The translations under genes and the position numbers were made by a program. 42,659 nucleotides of DNA from Candidatus Kapaibacterium sp. Its GTDB lineage: Bacteria > Bacteroidota > Ignavibacteria > Kapaibacteriales > Kapaibacteriaceae. Numbering within the stretch: the first letter of the stretch is position 1; each line of letters opens with the position of its first letter. The notes beneath the pieces were generated by a model. That model searched no databases. It was not told the DNA's origin and was given only the letters and a program-made list of their open reading frames with translations. The stretch lies in assembly GCA_018882895.1 (NCBI GenBank), contig VERF01000016.1:1-42659 (forward strand). Reading direction: 5' to 3'. This document shows, one piece after another, positions 1 to 8,487 of this stretch.

Positions 1-985
1 TGCCGGTGGCTTTGTCGTAGTACCTCAGCGTCCAGCGCGTGTTGTTATCCTTGGCCACGACCCTGAAGACGTCGCCCCTTCCGGCCAGGTTGCGTGCGCG
101 CTTAAACTCGATCGTGGAGTACTTCCTACCCCAACTCGTGGTTGGCGGCAACATCTCACACAAGTGATTCCGTCCGTTACCGTTTATGAGTTGGTTCGGC
201 ATGGTCGTGCGCATATGGAACCCGATGACGCCCACGGGCTTGTCGGACGTAATGAGCGACCCCGTGAGGTCGAACGCTGCACGTGTCTGCCCGTCGCCGT
301 GAACCATGTAGACCTCGCCCTCGTCGAGAAAGACGTTAATGCGATCACCGATCTTACGTCCGCCCGACGTTGTCGCATCATTGTTCCCGCTGCCGCGTAA
401 AAGAATCTCAACCTCGGTCGGCTCCTTGGCAATGATTATAAAGCCCCCTGCCCATGGCTTCACTTCCCGAAAATCCCAGTACGCCACGGCGATGTGCTCC
501 GTTCCCCATGAGCGTGTCGGGATGGCAAGGTAGGCGTCGGTCGTCGTCACCTTTGAGTTGATAACGGTCACGCTGACCGGCTTGTCTGATTTGATTCGAA
601 GCCCCTTTAACTGAGGAGCCTCTGCATCGCGGACCTCCATAGACCAGTTGAGTTCTCTGCGATCGCTTAATGTCTTGACCTGATTGGCCTTAACTGCAAA
701 ACGAGTCGACTTGGCGCCCGCATAGTCGTACAACTCAACATTGGCGTCGAACACGGAGGCAACATAGATTTCGAGACTCTCAACCGGAAACGGCAGAATC
801 TCGTTGGGGGGGATTGCGATGAAGAACTCCGTGCCCGCATTGCCGGAATTCATTATCTGGTCGAAGGTGGGGGCTTTGCGCCCTTGGGCATCGGCCTGGC
901 GCGCGGCGAATATGGACAGCGCCACGACAAGCGCGTATCCGAGCTGACGGATTCGACCGGCGAAGATTAGTTCAGACGGCTGCAT
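1..985 (-). CDS. Secreted IgGFc-binding-domain surface protein, N-terminal part (runs off the left edge)
   Basis: The frame is open on the minus strand from an ATG at 985 to the window edge (328 codons seen). A strong SD (GGAGG) lies 4 nt before the ATG. Residues about 15-34 form a hydrophobic signal peptide ending ADAQ, a likely Sec cleavage site. The mature part shows the pattern of the IgGFc-binding N-terminal family: GTEFFIAIPPN near residue 51, a beta-rich region, then AYLAIPTRSWGTEHIAVAYW near 150-170, and a second GTE-like strand set further on. In Bacteroidota such proteins are normally exported and often carry T9SS or gliding-associated C-terminal tails; that end is outside the window. 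It is divergent from the transketolase genes, with 150 bp between. The exact function and ligand are unknown, and the family name comes from a human protein and does not prove IgG binding. Confidence 0.75.
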   Translation of the reverse strand, partial: MQPSELIFAGRIRQLGYALVVALSIFAARQADAQGRKAPTFDQIMNSGNAGTEFFIAIPPNEILPFPVESLEIYVASVFDANVELYDYAGAKSTRFAVKANQVKTLSDRRELNWSMEVRDAEAPQLKGLRIKSDKPVSVTVINSKVTTTDAYLAIPTRSWGTEHIAVAYWDFREVKPWAGGFIIIAKEPTEVEILLRGSGNNDATTSGGRKIGDRINVFLDEGEVYMVHGDGQTRAAFDLTGSLITSDKPVGVIGFHMRTTMPNQLINGNGRNHLCEMLPPTTSWGRKYSTIEFKRARNLAGRGDVFRVVAKDNNTRWTLRYYDKATG

Positions 986-1012
986 AAATCCTCCAAAGTG
1001 ATTGCCAACTTC

Positions 1013-1020
1013 CAAAGCTA
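1013..1020 (-). promoter_or_regulatory. Candidate TAnnTTTG promoter element for the leftward surface-protein gene
   Basis: On the minus strand the sequence reads TAGCTTTG, matching the Bacteroidota -7 consensus TAnnTTTG. It lies about 27 nt before the ATG at 985 and would give a short leader containing the GGAGG SD. I see no convincing TTTG at the expected -33 spacing, so this is only a candidate. Confidence 0.3.
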
Positions 1021-1135
1021 TGTATCGAAACCTAAGCAACAGGGATGCCAAACAGTTTCCTCACATGCTCCCCGTGCATCGGGATTTCGTATTTTCACGG
1101 TCTAGCACGACCTTTTTCCACATGAGTTCAGAGCA

Positions 1136-2035
1136 ATGATGCGTGAAATAAAGGCTTCTCTGGATTTTAATACCGCAACGTTCACAAATGAGCGTCGGGA
1201 TCCCGAGGGCTTTGCCCCAATAGCCAATGAGATTCGCCGCGACATCATCCGCATGCTTGTGCGGGCTGGTTCGGGGCATAGTGGTGGACCGCTGGGCTCT
1301 GCCGACGTGTTTGCCGTTCTGTATTTCGGCGGGTATATGCGCTATAATCCTGCCGATATGCAGGATACGACGCATGATCGCTTCGTTCTGTCAGCTGGGC
1401 ATATGGCGCCTGTGATGTATGCCGCCCTTGCCAACGCCGGCTGCTATCCAAAGCAGGAGCAGGAGACGCTGCGGAAGTATAACACGCGCCTGCAGGGACA
1501 TCCTGGACGTGACATGCACCTTCCGGGTGTCGAAACGTCCTCCGGCTCACTCGGCCAAGGCATTTCCATTGCTGTTGGCATGGCCATGAGCGACCATCTC
1601 TTGGACAAGAATGATCGTCGGGTATTCTCCTTGACCGGTGACGGTGAACTTCAAGAAGGCTCCGTGTGGGAGGCTGCTATGGCTGCTTCGCACTTTGGTC
1701 TCGACAACTTCTGCTGGATCATCGACAATAACGACTGTCAGATCGATGGTCGCGTCCCCGACGTCATGAACGTCTACCCAATCGACGCCAAATGCGAGTC
1801 ATTCGGCTTCGATACCATCGTTGTCGATGGTCACGACTTTGCCGACCTTATGCGCGGTTTCGATCGGTTCCTGGAGAATCAGCGCAACAAGACAGGCAAG
1901 CCAACGGCCATCATCGCAAGAACATACATGGGCCATGGCGTGTCGTTCATGAACGACAAGTTCGAATGGCACGGCAAGCCCCCTTCGAAGGAGCAAGCCG
2001 CTGCCGCTCTTGAAGAGTTGGCGGAAATGCCGTGA
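1136..2035 (+). CDS. Transketolase, N-terminal subunit (thiamine-diphosphate-binding half)
   Basis: This 299-aa protein matches the N-terminal half of a split transketolase, which transfers two-carbon ketol units in the non-oxidative pentose phosphate pathway. Residues 45-57 (GSGHSGGPLGSAD) are the family signature near the start. Residues 168-171 (GDGE), followed by an Asn-Asn near 198, form the diphosphate/Mg-binding motif of thiamine-dependent enzymes. The length is normal for a split subunit; a fused enzyme is about 650 aa. There are two adjacent ATG codons at 1136 and 1139, and the SD is weak. The partner half starts 101 bp downstream, separated by a palindromic repeat element. The active sites of such enzymes form at the interface with the C-terminal half, so both products are needed. 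Confidence 0.93.
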   Translation: MMREIKASLDFNTATFTNERRDPEGFAPIANEIRRDIIRMLVRAGSGHSGGPLGSADVFAVLYFGGYMRYNPADMQDTTHDRFVLSAGHMAPVMYAALANAGCYPKQEQETLRKYNTRLQGHPGRDMHLPGVETSSGSLGQGISIAVGMAMSDHLLDKNDRRVFSLTGDGELQEGSVWEAAMAASHFGLDNFCWIIDNNDCQIDGRVPDVMNVYPIDAKCESFGFDTIVVDGHDFADLMRGFDRFLENQRNKTGKPTAIIARTYMGHGVSFMNDKFEWHGKPPSKEQAAAALEELAEMP

Positions 2036-2042
2036 GAGACCC

Positions 2043-2102
2043 CGTCACCCCGGCATAGGCCGGGGTCCAAGAAGTTGGATTCCCGCTTTCGCGGGAATGA
2101 CG
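2043..2102 (+). repeat. REP/MITE-like palindromic element with two perfect hairpins
   Basis: A 60-bp element flanked by CGTCA and its complement TGACG. It contains two perfect 8-bp stems with 4-nt loops: ACCCCGGC (2047-2054) with GCCGGGGT (2059-2066), and ATTCCCGC (2079-2086) with GCGGGAAT (2091-2098). From memory, closely similar elements are dispersed in many unrelated bacterial genomes. It lies between two genes whose products must work together, and may alter termination or mRNA stability between them. Confidence 0.8.
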
Positions 2103-2110
2103 AACGTGAA

Positions 2111-2136
2111 ACCTGTAACCTGTAACCTGTAACCTG
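2111..2136 (+). repeat. Heptamer tandem repeat (ACCTGTA x3.7) abutting a start codon
   Basis: Three perfect copies of ACCTGTA plus ACCTG fill 2111-2136 and end directly at the ATG at 2137. There is no SD in this stretch. Copy number changes would alter the leader length but not the reading frame of the downstream gene, since an in-frame TAA at 2116 isolates it. Confidence 0.85.
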
Positions 2137-3135
2137 ATGGACCTTCTCGGATCAAAACCCACACGATTTGGCTTTGGCGACGGACTCGTTGATCTTGGCG
2201 AGCGCCACAGCAATGTTGTTGTATTAGGGGGCGACATTACCGGCTCGGTAATGACCTCGCTGTTCAAGGAGAAGTTTCCGGATCGGTTCTTCTCGATCGG
2301 GATCGCCGAGCAGAACGCAACGACCATAGCGACAGGACTTGCGCTGAGTGGGAAGATCCCGTTCTTCGCTTCCTACGGGGCATTCTGTGCGCTTCGCAAT
2401 GCCGATCAGCTGCGCATTTCGGTGTGTTACAATGAGGCGAACGTAAAGATCGGTGGCGGACATGCGGGCATCAGCGTCGGTCCGGACGGGGCCACGCACC
2501 AGGTGCTGGAGGAAGTTGCCTTCCTGCGTACGCTGCCGCACATGACGATGATCGTGCCGGCAGACTACCACGAGGCTCGCAAGGCCACGGTTGCCATGGG
2601 CGAAATGGTTGGTCCTGCCTACATCCGTTTCGGTCGCTCACCGGTACCGATGTTTACAACCGAAAGCACCCCGTTTGAGCTCGGCAAGGCAAATGTCCTG
2701 ATGGATGGAACGGATGTTGCCATCATCGCCAACGGAGCGCTGGTCTGGGAGAGCATTCTCGCCGCTAAGGAGCTGGCAAAGAAGGGCATCTCGGCGCGTG
2801 TGGTGAACGTCCACACGGTAAAGCCATTTGACTTTACTACGGTGACGCAGGCAGCCCGTGAATGCGGCTGCATCGTCACGGCCGAAGAACACCAGGTCCA
2901 CGCGGGCCTCGGCGGAGCGGTTGCCGAGTGCACAGCAAAGAATGCGCCGGTGCCGATCGAGTTTGTGGGCGTCAAAGACTCATTTGGTGGGTCGGGCGAT
3001 CCTGAAGAACTGATGGTGAAGTTCGGACTGACGTGGCGCGAGGTCTATGCCTCGGCGCTGATTGCTATGGAGCGGCGCGATAAGGGCAGTTCGGGCGTGC
3101 GAGCCATTCGCGAGGTCGCAACCTATCAAGGTTGA
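2137..3135 (+). CDS. Transketolase, C-terminal subunit (pyrimidine-binding half)
   Basis: This 332-aa protein is the second half of the split transketolase. It combines the pyrimidine-binding domain with the C-terminal transketolase domain. Glu58 in GIAEQN is the conserved acidic residue that activates the thiamine ring. Other matches are a GGGHAGISVGPDGATHQ loop near residue 107 and the C-terminal run VTAEEHQVHAGLGGAVAE. The start at 2137 is supported by conserved sequence beginning within ten residues (TRFGFGDGLVDLG). There is no SD; a heptamer tandem repeat touches the start codon. It follows its partner subunit in the same direction, so co-transcription is likely unless the intervening hairpins interrupt it. 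Confidence 0.93.
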   Translation: MDLLGSKPTRFGFGDGLVDLGERHSNVVVLGGDITGSVMTSLFKEKFPDRFFSIGIAEQNATTIATGLALSGKIPFFASYGAFCALRNADQLRISVCYNEANVKIGGGHAGISVGPDGATHQVLEEVAFLRTLPHMTMIVPADYHEARKATVAMGEMVGPAYIRFGRSPVPMFTTESTPFELGKANVLMDGTDVAIIANGALVWESILAAKELAKKGISARVVNVHTVKPFDFTTVTQAARECGCIVTAEEHQVHAGLGGAVAECTAKNAPVPIEFVGVKDSFGGSGDPEELMVKFGLTWREVYASALIAMERRDKGSSGVRAIREVATYQG

Positions 3136-3178
3136 TGGCGCCGGCTACGGAAATCACCTCACCTTTCTCCACTCGGCT

Positions 3179-4624
3179 ATGACCACGACGATTGACATCA
3201 CGGATCCCGTGCTGTTGCGCATCGCTGCGCTTGCGCATGAGCGAGGAGTTCGGGCGTTCGTCGTTGGAGGCTACGTCCGCGATTCCTTCATGGGGCGTGC
3301 ACGTACCGACATCGACATCTGCGTCGAGGGCGACGCGATGGCATTCGCCCGTGATGTAGCCGAGCTTTTTCGTTCCAAGACTGTGGAGTACGAACGCTTT
3401 CGCACGGCACTTGTGCCGGTTGGCGATCATCATATCGAGTTCGTTGGAACGCGTCGAGAAGAGTACCGTGCGGACTCAAGAAAGCCAGTCGTTGTTGAGG
3501 GCACGTTTGAAGATGATCTGCGGCGTCGAGACTTCACCGTCAATGCTCTCGCTGCTGATCTGCACCCGGAAAGACTCGGCGAGGTTGTTGACCTCTTTGA
3601 CGGGATCGGGGATATCGGCCGGAAGGTGCTTCGTACGCCCCTTGACCCGACCGTGACGATGAGTGATGATCCTTTGAGGATGATGCGTGCAGCTCGCTTT
3701 GCCTCACAGTTAGATTTCGATCTCCACCCCGCACTGGTCGCCTCCATGACGTCGATGGCCGACCGAATAGCGATCATCTCGCAGGAACGCATCACAGACG
3801 AATTCCTCAAGATCCTTGCCTCGCCTCGACCGAGCATTGGTCTGAAGATCCTGCAGTCCGTGGGCCTGTTGAAGCATGTATTTCCTGAAGTAGCCAATCT
3901 TGCTGGCACCGATCTGGTCGTTGCGGGCTCGCGCGAGTATGGTCACAAGGATGTCTTCCTGCATACGCTGCAGGTGGTTGATAACGTCGCCGCTATGTCG
4001 TCCAACGTCTGGCTACGTTTTGCCACTCTCATGCACGATATCGCCAAGCCCCGTACAAAGAAGTTCATCGAAGGGACGGGCTGGACGTTTCATGGTCATG
4101 AAGAGATTGGCGCTCGATGGCAACAGAAGATCTTCCGACGGCTGCGTCTTCCGATGCAGCACCTTGATTACGTGGAAACCCTCGTACGCCTGCATCAGCG
4201 GCCAATGAAACTCGTCGACGAAGGGGTTACCGACTCGGCGATTCGCCGTCTGGCAGTACAGGCCGGAGATGGCATCTCAGACCTGTTCATGTTGTGCCGA
4301 GCCGACATTACCACGCGCAACCCGGCACGTGCACAGAAGTACTTGCGGAACTATGATGTGGTGGAGGAAAAACTCAACGACGTTCTTGAGCGAGATCGTC
4401 TGCGGTCATTTCAGAGTCCGGTTCGTGGTGAGGAGATCATGGCCGTGACTGGACTCGGGCCGTCGCGCGAAGTGGGCTACATCAAGTGGATGATCGAAGA
4501 GGCGATTCTCGACGGCTTGATCCCGAATGAGGAAGGGGCTGCCCGCGACCTGATGATGAAGAATCTCGAGCAATGGAAACTCGAGGGCCGCACCGCGCAT
4601 TTTGCACGACGAGGTGCACTGTGA
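3179..4624 (+). CDS. tRNA nucleotidyltransferase / poly(A) polymerase family protein with HD domain (CCA-adding type)
   Basis: The 481-aa product is a class II nucleotidyltransferase, probably the enzyme that adds or repairs the CCA end of tRNAs. Visible motifs are GGYVRD (residues 30-35), the catalytic DIDICVE (44-50), RRDFTVNALAAD, and the RNA-binding-head motif DDPLRMMRAARFASQLDF. An HD domain with His286-Asp287 (LMHDIAKP) and a following FHGHEEIGA follows. Start choice: an upstream TTG at 3062 would overlap the transketolase gene by 74 bp and add 39 residues without family character, so I use ATG 3179. No SD is visible. The overall architecture (head, neck, HD) is standard, and CCA-adding cannot be told apart from A-adding or poly(A) activity by eye. 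Confidence 0.88.
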   Translation: MTTTIDITDPVLLRIAALAHERGVRAFVVGGYVRDSFMGRARTDIDICVEGDAMAFARDVAELFRSKTVEYERFRTALVPVGDHHIEFVGTRREEYRADSRKPVVVEGTFEDDLRRRDFTVNALAADLHPERLGEVVDLFDGIGDIGRKVLRTPLDPTVTMSDDPLRMMRAARFASQLDFDLHPALVASMTSMADRIAIISQERITDEFLKILASPRPSIGLKILQSVGLLKHVFPEVANLAGTDLVVAGSREYGHKDVFLHTLQVVDNVAAMSSNVWLRFATLMHDIAKPRTKKFIEGTGWTFHGHEEIGARWQQKIFRRLRLPMQHLDYVETLVRLHQRPMKLVDEGVTDSAIRRLAVQAGDGISDLFMLCRADITTRNPARAQKYLRNYDVVEEKLNDVLERDRLRSFQSPVRGEEIMAVTGLGPSREVGYIKWMIEEAILDGLIPNEEGAARDLMMKNLEQWKLEGRTAHFARRGAL

Positions 4625-4640
4625 GTCCCAGGGAGAAGCC

Positions 4641-5171
4641 GTGATCAAGCCATATGCAGACATTATGCCGACCGTTCACGAGTCGGTCTTCATCGCCGAC
4701 GGGGCCATCGTACTTGGCGATGTGCATATCGGTGAAGACTCGTCAGTGTGGTTCAATACAGTGATCCGTGGCGATGTCCATCAGATTCGAATCGGGAAGC
4801 GAACGAATGTTCAGGATCTTTCGATGCTTCACGTGACCTGTAACAAGCACCCTCTGAGCATTGGTGACGGCGTCACGGTAGGGCACTGTGTGATGCTGCA
4901 TGGATGCACAGTAAACGACTATGCGCTCATCGGCATGAATGCTACCGTCTTGGACGGTGCCGTGATCGGTCATCACTCAATGGTGGCGGCCGGAGCGGTC
5001 GTCAGGGAAGGCTTCATCGTGCCACCTCGAATGCTTGTTGCCGGTGTGCCAGCGAAGATCATTCGCGAGCTCAGTGATGAAGAATGTGCCAAGCTGGAGC
5101 AGAGCGCGCAGAATTACATTGACTACGTTGCCTCTTATCGAAAAAATACGAACGTCAGGACTACCCGATGA
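4641..5171 (+). CDS. Gamma-carbonic-anhydrase-like left-handed beta-helix protein (YrdA/PaaY family)
   Basis: A 176-aa hexapeptide-repeat protein, expected to be a trimer with a metal site between subunits. The candidate metal ligands are His64, His82 and His87 (LHVTC, then TVGHCVMLHGC), with the usual five-residue spacing of the last two. The Arg-Asp of the IRGDVHQI motif and VAGVPAKIIREL near the end are also family-typical. I choose GTG 4641 because an SD (GGGAG) sits 5 nt upstream and the family motif starts right after (IKPYADIMPTV). A TTG at 4602 would overlap the previous gene. Its gene ends in a 4-nt overlap with the next one. Real carbonic anhydrase activity is unproven for many members of this family. 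Confidence 0.88.
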   Translation: MIKPYADIMPTVHESVFIADGAIVLGDVHIGEDSSVWFNTVIRGDVHQIRIGKRTNVQDLSMLHVTCNKHPLSIGDGVTVGHCVMLHGCTVNDYALIGMNATVLDGAVIGHHSMVAAGAVVREGFIVPPRMLVAGVPAKIIRELSDEECAKLEQSAQNYIDYVASYRKNTNVRTTR

Positions 5172-5365
5172 AAAGCAAAGCATCCCTCTCTTCAGCACTC
5201 GTTATCATCCTTCTCAGCTCTTGCGTCTGTCTCGTGCTTACGATTCTGGCTGCCTACATTACCGGTGAGCTGCTCTTTCTATTGGCGGGTGCACTGTTTG
5301 CCATCAGCGGTGGCGCAGGTGTGTGGGTGGTTCGACGTTTGCAACGAACCATCGGTGGCTCGTGA
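5168..5365 (+). CDS. Small two-helix membrane protein, unknown function
   Basis: A 65-aa protein with two hydrophobic segments (about residues 9-30 and 34-54), and a basic RRLQR cluster after the second. It overlaps the upstream gene by 4 nt (ATGA) and the downstream Memo gene by 4 nt (GTGA), so it is translationally coupled on both sides and is very likely real. I do not recognise a family. The tight coupling links it to the Memo-family protein, but there is no functional evidence. Confidence 0.65.
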   Translation: MKSKASLSSALVIILLSSCVCLVLTILAAYITGELLFLLAGALFAISGGAGVWVVRRLQRTIGGS

Positions 5366-6531
5366 TCCTTCCGAGACTGCGTGACGATGTTCAACTATCG
5401 GCGCACGCCGAGGGCGACGAGCACTTTCTTGTGATGCACGATGTGTTCGGCTTTGCCGATGGCCCCATCATGCTCCATGCCGATATGATCGAGGTCCTGT
5501 CTGCATGCGATGGGGTCACCACAACCGAGGAGCTAGCAGAGGCAGCAGGTGTGGATCCCGACGGACCGGAGATTCGCCGAGTAGAACTCTTTGTGCGGCA
5601 GATCGAGGAGATGGGCTTTTTGGAGGGTGAATCGGCAGATCGGCTCGCCGAGTCAGCCCGAATTGAATGGGCAGCACGTCCGACGCGACCGATGGCCTGC
5701 GCCGATGCAACCTATCCATCCGAACCGAAGGCCTTCGAAGAATTCTGCCGTGATGAACTTGGGATTGTTCAGCGGGTAGGGAACGCCCCTTACCAAGCCG
5801 GCAACGAAGACGCGCCTGCTGTCATGGCGCTAATCCCACACATCGACTTCCGTGTAGCGCCGCGGGTGTATGGCGAGGCTTTTAATGCTATTGCCTCAAG
5901 CGATGCCGATCTCGTCGTCATGATCGGCACATCCCATTATTGGTCCGACCACCCCGTAATTGTGGGTAGCAAGCCTTTTGAGACTCCCCTCGGGATACTG
6001 CCGGTTCTTCCTCACGACCTTGGAAACGAGCAGGCCGACCTGGCGCATAAGCCTGAGCATTCATTGGAGTTGCATGCGGTAGCGCTTCGCTATCTATGGC
6101 CTGATCGAGACCTGGCAATCTTGCCTGTCCTAGTTACATCGGACATTTTCTCAGAAGGGGCTTTAGAGACCTGGTCAGATCGAATCCGGTCGGCCGTTGC
6201 GTCAAGTGGACGTAACCCTATCTGGTTGATATCTGGAGACTTAGCGCATGTCGGGCCCAAATTCGGCGACCCATTATCCTCAAAAGACCTCCTCTCAGAG
6301 GCCAGCAAAGCCGACGCGCATCTGATCGAGCATCTCGTGGCCGGTGATCTTGGAGCATATCGGCGGTCGATTGAATCGCTCGACAATCCTTACAGGGTCT
6401 GTGGTCACGCTCCGACGGTGCTTGCTCTGACCTGCAAGCCTCCGACAGGGGGCAGGCAGCTTCGGTATCAGGTGTGGGATGACGTTGAGACAGAAAGTGC
6501 CGTGACTTTCGCATCCGTCGTTTGGCAATGA
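5362..6531 (+). CDS. amrB: Memo-family protein (AmmeMemoRadiSam system protein B) with N-terminal extension
   Basis: The 389-aa product has a C-terminal Memo domain from about residue 150. The four residues that form the metal site in human MEMO1 can be matched: His160 (IPHID), His192 (GTSHY), His296 (GDLAHVG) and Cys347 (VCGHAP). [13 protein letters not shown] is another family motif. About 110 residues precede the domain and begin PRLRDDVQ, and include an L-x-L-x-x-x-DG-like stretch resembling a small PqqD-like fold. Longer bacterial AmrB proteins have a similar extension. GTG 5362 is chosen: it overlaps the upstream stop by 4 nt and has a GGTGG SD-like site. The usual partners, an AMMECR1 protein and a radical SAM protein, are not in the window. 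The biochemical role in bacteria is unsettled. Confidence 0.87.
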   Translation: MILPRLRDDVQLSAHAEGDEHFLVMHDVFGFADGPIMLHADMIEVLSACDGVTTTEELAEAAGVDPDGPEIRRVELFVRQIEEMGFLEGESADRLAESARIEWAARPTRPMACADATYPSEPKAFEEFCRDELGIVQRVGNAPYQAGNEDAPAVMALIPHIDFRVAPRVYGEAFNAIASSDADLVVMIGTSHYWSDHPVIVGSKPFETPLGILPVLPHDLGNEQADLAHKPEHSLELHAVALRYLWPDRDLAILPVLVTSDIFSEGALETWSDRIRSAVASSGRNPIWLISGDLAHVGPKFGDPLSSKDLLSEASKADAHLIEHLVAGDLGAYRRSIESLDNPYRVCGHAPTVLALTCKPPTGGRQLRYQVWDDVETESAVTFASVVWQ

Positions 6532-6552
6532 TGCCCCACTCCCTTATGTTTG
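6521..6552 (+). promoter_or_regulatory. Candidate TTTG / TAnnTTTG promoter for the rplM-rpsI genes
   Basis: TTTG at 6521-6524 and TATGTTTG at 6545-6552 are separated by 20 nt, close to the -33/-7 arrangement described for Bacteroidota sigma factors. A start a few bases downstream would give a leader of about 50 nt carrying the SD at 6593-6600. Whether this lineage uses that promoter consensus is not known to me. Confidence 0.4.
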
Positions 6553-6608
6553 CAAGCTCTGTCAAATCCAACAAGCCAATGATGCCCCATGTGGGGAGGA
6601 AGAAACGT

Positions 6609-7076
6609 ATGAATCAACACGGTAACATCACCCGCTCAGTGCGCAATGAAGATGTGCAGCGCGACTGGCTGGTCGTAGACGCGACTGACTGCACGGTTGG
6701 CCGTCTGGCAACACAGATTGCCACCCTGCTTCGCGGCAAGCACAAGCCCCTTTTTACGCCACATGTCGATTGCGGTGACTTTGTGATCGTGATTAACGCA
6801 GACAAGGTCGTTCTCGAAGGCAAGCGTGCGCAGCAGAAGGAGTACTTCCACAACACGGGTTATCCGGGTGGCGGCCGCATGCGTTCCTTCACGAACATCA
6901 TGCAAAGCAAGCCGGAGGAGATCGTTGAGCTGGCCGTCAAGGGCATGCTTCCAAAGAATTCGCTTGGACGCACCCTTGTAAAGAAGCTCAAGGTGTACAG
7001 CGGAAGCGAGCACCCACATGCAGCGCAGCAGCCTAAGGCATACGAGCTGCCATACCTCCACCTCGGAACGAAGTGA
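6609..7076 (+). CDS. rplM: 50S ribosomal protein L13
   Basis: 155 aa; large-subunit protein that binds 23S rRNA. Family motifs seen include [17 protein letters not shown] near residues 22-38, the [20 protein letters not shown] stretch, the HNTGYPGG turn and MLPKNSLGR. The ATG at 6609 has a good SD (GGGGAGGA, 6593-6600). An earlier TTG at 6522 would overlap the Memo gene and add 29 residues that do not belong to L13. It is followed 14 bp later by rpsI, the usual partner. Confidence 0.97.
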   Translation: MNQHGNITRSVRNEDVQRDWLVVDATDCTVGRLATQIATLLRGKHKPLFTPHVDCGDFVIVINADKVVLEGKRAQQKEYFHNTGYPGGGRMRSFTNIMQSKPEEIVELAVKGMLPKNSLGRTLVKKLKVYSGSEHPHAAQQPKAYELPYLHLGTK

Positions 7077-7090
7077 AATCGGAGTAAACA

Positions 7091-7479
<389 letters not shown>

Positions 7480-7483
7480 AGAC

Positions 7484-7499
7484 GGCCCTATGGTGGGCC
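7484..7499 (+). terminator. Short GC hairpin after rpsI (possible terminator or attenuator)
   Basis: GGCCC (7484-7488) pairs with GGGCC (7495-7499) across a 6-nt loop, 7 nt after the rpsI stop codon. No run of T follows, so a classical intrinsic terminator is not supported; it may instead be part of the structured leader before rpsB. Confidence 0.35.
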
Positions 7500-7514
7500 A
7501 AGAATTGCAACCAA

Positions 7515-7611
7515 CACGCTTGCGTGGGAATTCCGTCGGTGGAGCCCGAGAGAGATCTCAGGTCCGGCGGTCCGAACCACGCAGAGGTACCATCCACCAC
7601 AATAGAAGAGG
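7515..7611 (+). promoter_or_regulatory. Structured 5' leader of rpsB (candidate ribosomal-protein S2 autoregulatory leader)
   Basis: The 140-bp gap before rpsB is rich in complementary segments: CACGC/GCGTG (7515-7526); an outer stem GGTGGA (7538-7543) with TCCACC (7593-7598); and inside it GAGA/TCTC and GGTCCGG/CCGAACC-like arms. The outer stem ends just before the SD (AGAAGAGG, about 7603-7610). This layout, a closed stem enclosing smaller hairpins directly upstream of the SD, fits ribosomal protein leaders in general. Binding by S2 is inference. Confidence 0.4.
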
Positions 7612-7617
7612 TATATC

Positions 7618-8430
7618 ATGCCAGCAGTAAGCATTGAAGCTCTGCTTGAGTCCGGAGCACACTTCGGGCACCTTACACGTCGCTGGAACCCGGCGATGCG
7701 CAACTTCATCTTTATGGAGCGCAACGGGATCCACATCATTGACCTGCGCAAGACGCAGCTCCTTATCGACATTGCGCGCGACGCAGCACAAGAGATCGCA
7801 TCTCAGGGTCGTGGCGTTCTGTTTGTCGGTACAAAGAATCAGGCGAAGGGTTCAGTTGAGCAAGAGGCCAAGCGCGGAAACTCTAACTATGTTTCGGAGC
7901 GTTGGCTCGGTGGTATGCTCACGAACTTTGCCACCATCCGCAAGTCCATCAAGCGTTTGTCGACCATCGACAAGATGGAGACTGATGGAACATTTGAGAA
8001 GATCACGAAAAAGGAGCGACTCATGCTGAGCCGCGAGCGTGATCGTCTGCGCAAGGTGTTCGGTGGCATTGAGGATATGACGCGCATTCCAGGACTTCTT
8101 GTAGTAGTCGACATCAAGAAGGAACACCTGGCCATTAAGGAAGCAAAGACTCTCGGTATCCCTGTCGTGGGTGTTGTTGATACGAACTCTGATCCAACAC
8201 AGGTGGACTATCCGATTCCAGCAAATGACGATTCAATCAAGTCGATTGAGATCATTTTGAAGGTGCTTGCTGATGCCATCGTGGACGGACGCGAAGTCGC
8301 CCGTGCAAAGACGGCTGATCTTGCCGCTGCCGGAGAAGCTGCCGGTAAGGATGTCGATATGGATGAATCAAAAGTGCGCCGTCAGCTTCGCACGCGTAAG
8401 GGCCCAGGCAAGTCGGATTCGGCCGATTGA
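7618..8430 (+). CDS. rpsB: 30S ribosomal protein S2
   Basis: 270 aa. The start [21 protein letters not shown] is typical, as are the GTKNQAK motif near residue 62, [18 protein letters not shown], and the [20 protein letters not shown] stretch near residue 180. The C-terminal 40 residues form a charged tail somewhat longer than in E. coli (241 aa), common in this phylum. It begins the rpsB-tsf-pyrH-frr block. Confidence 0.97.
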   Translation: MPAVSIEALLESGAHFGHLTRRWNPAMRNFIFMERNGIHIIDLRKTQLLIDIARDAAQEIASQGRGVLFVGTKNQAKGSVEQEAKRGNSNYVSERWLGGMLTNFATIRKSIKRLSTIDKMETDGTFEKITKKERLMLSRERDRLRKVFGGIEDMTRIPGLLVVVDIKKEHLAIKEAKTLGIPVVGVVDTNSDPTQVDYPIPANDDSIKSIEIILKVLADAIVDGREVARAKTADLAAAGEAAGKDVDMDESKVRRQLRTRKGPGKSDSAD

Positions 8431-8487
8431 TCGCGGGCCACGCAGCTTCATCACCCCAATAACAGAAAATTCGAAGGAAATGAGTAC

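Noticed and set aside
3062-3178. N-terminal extension of the CCA-adding-type enzyme from a TTG at 3062
   Set aside because: It overlaps the transketolase gene by 74 bp and the added residues lack family character.
6522-6608. N-terminal extension of L13 from a TTG at 6522
   Set aside because: It overlaps the Memo gene, is not L13-like, and the SD supports ATG 6609.
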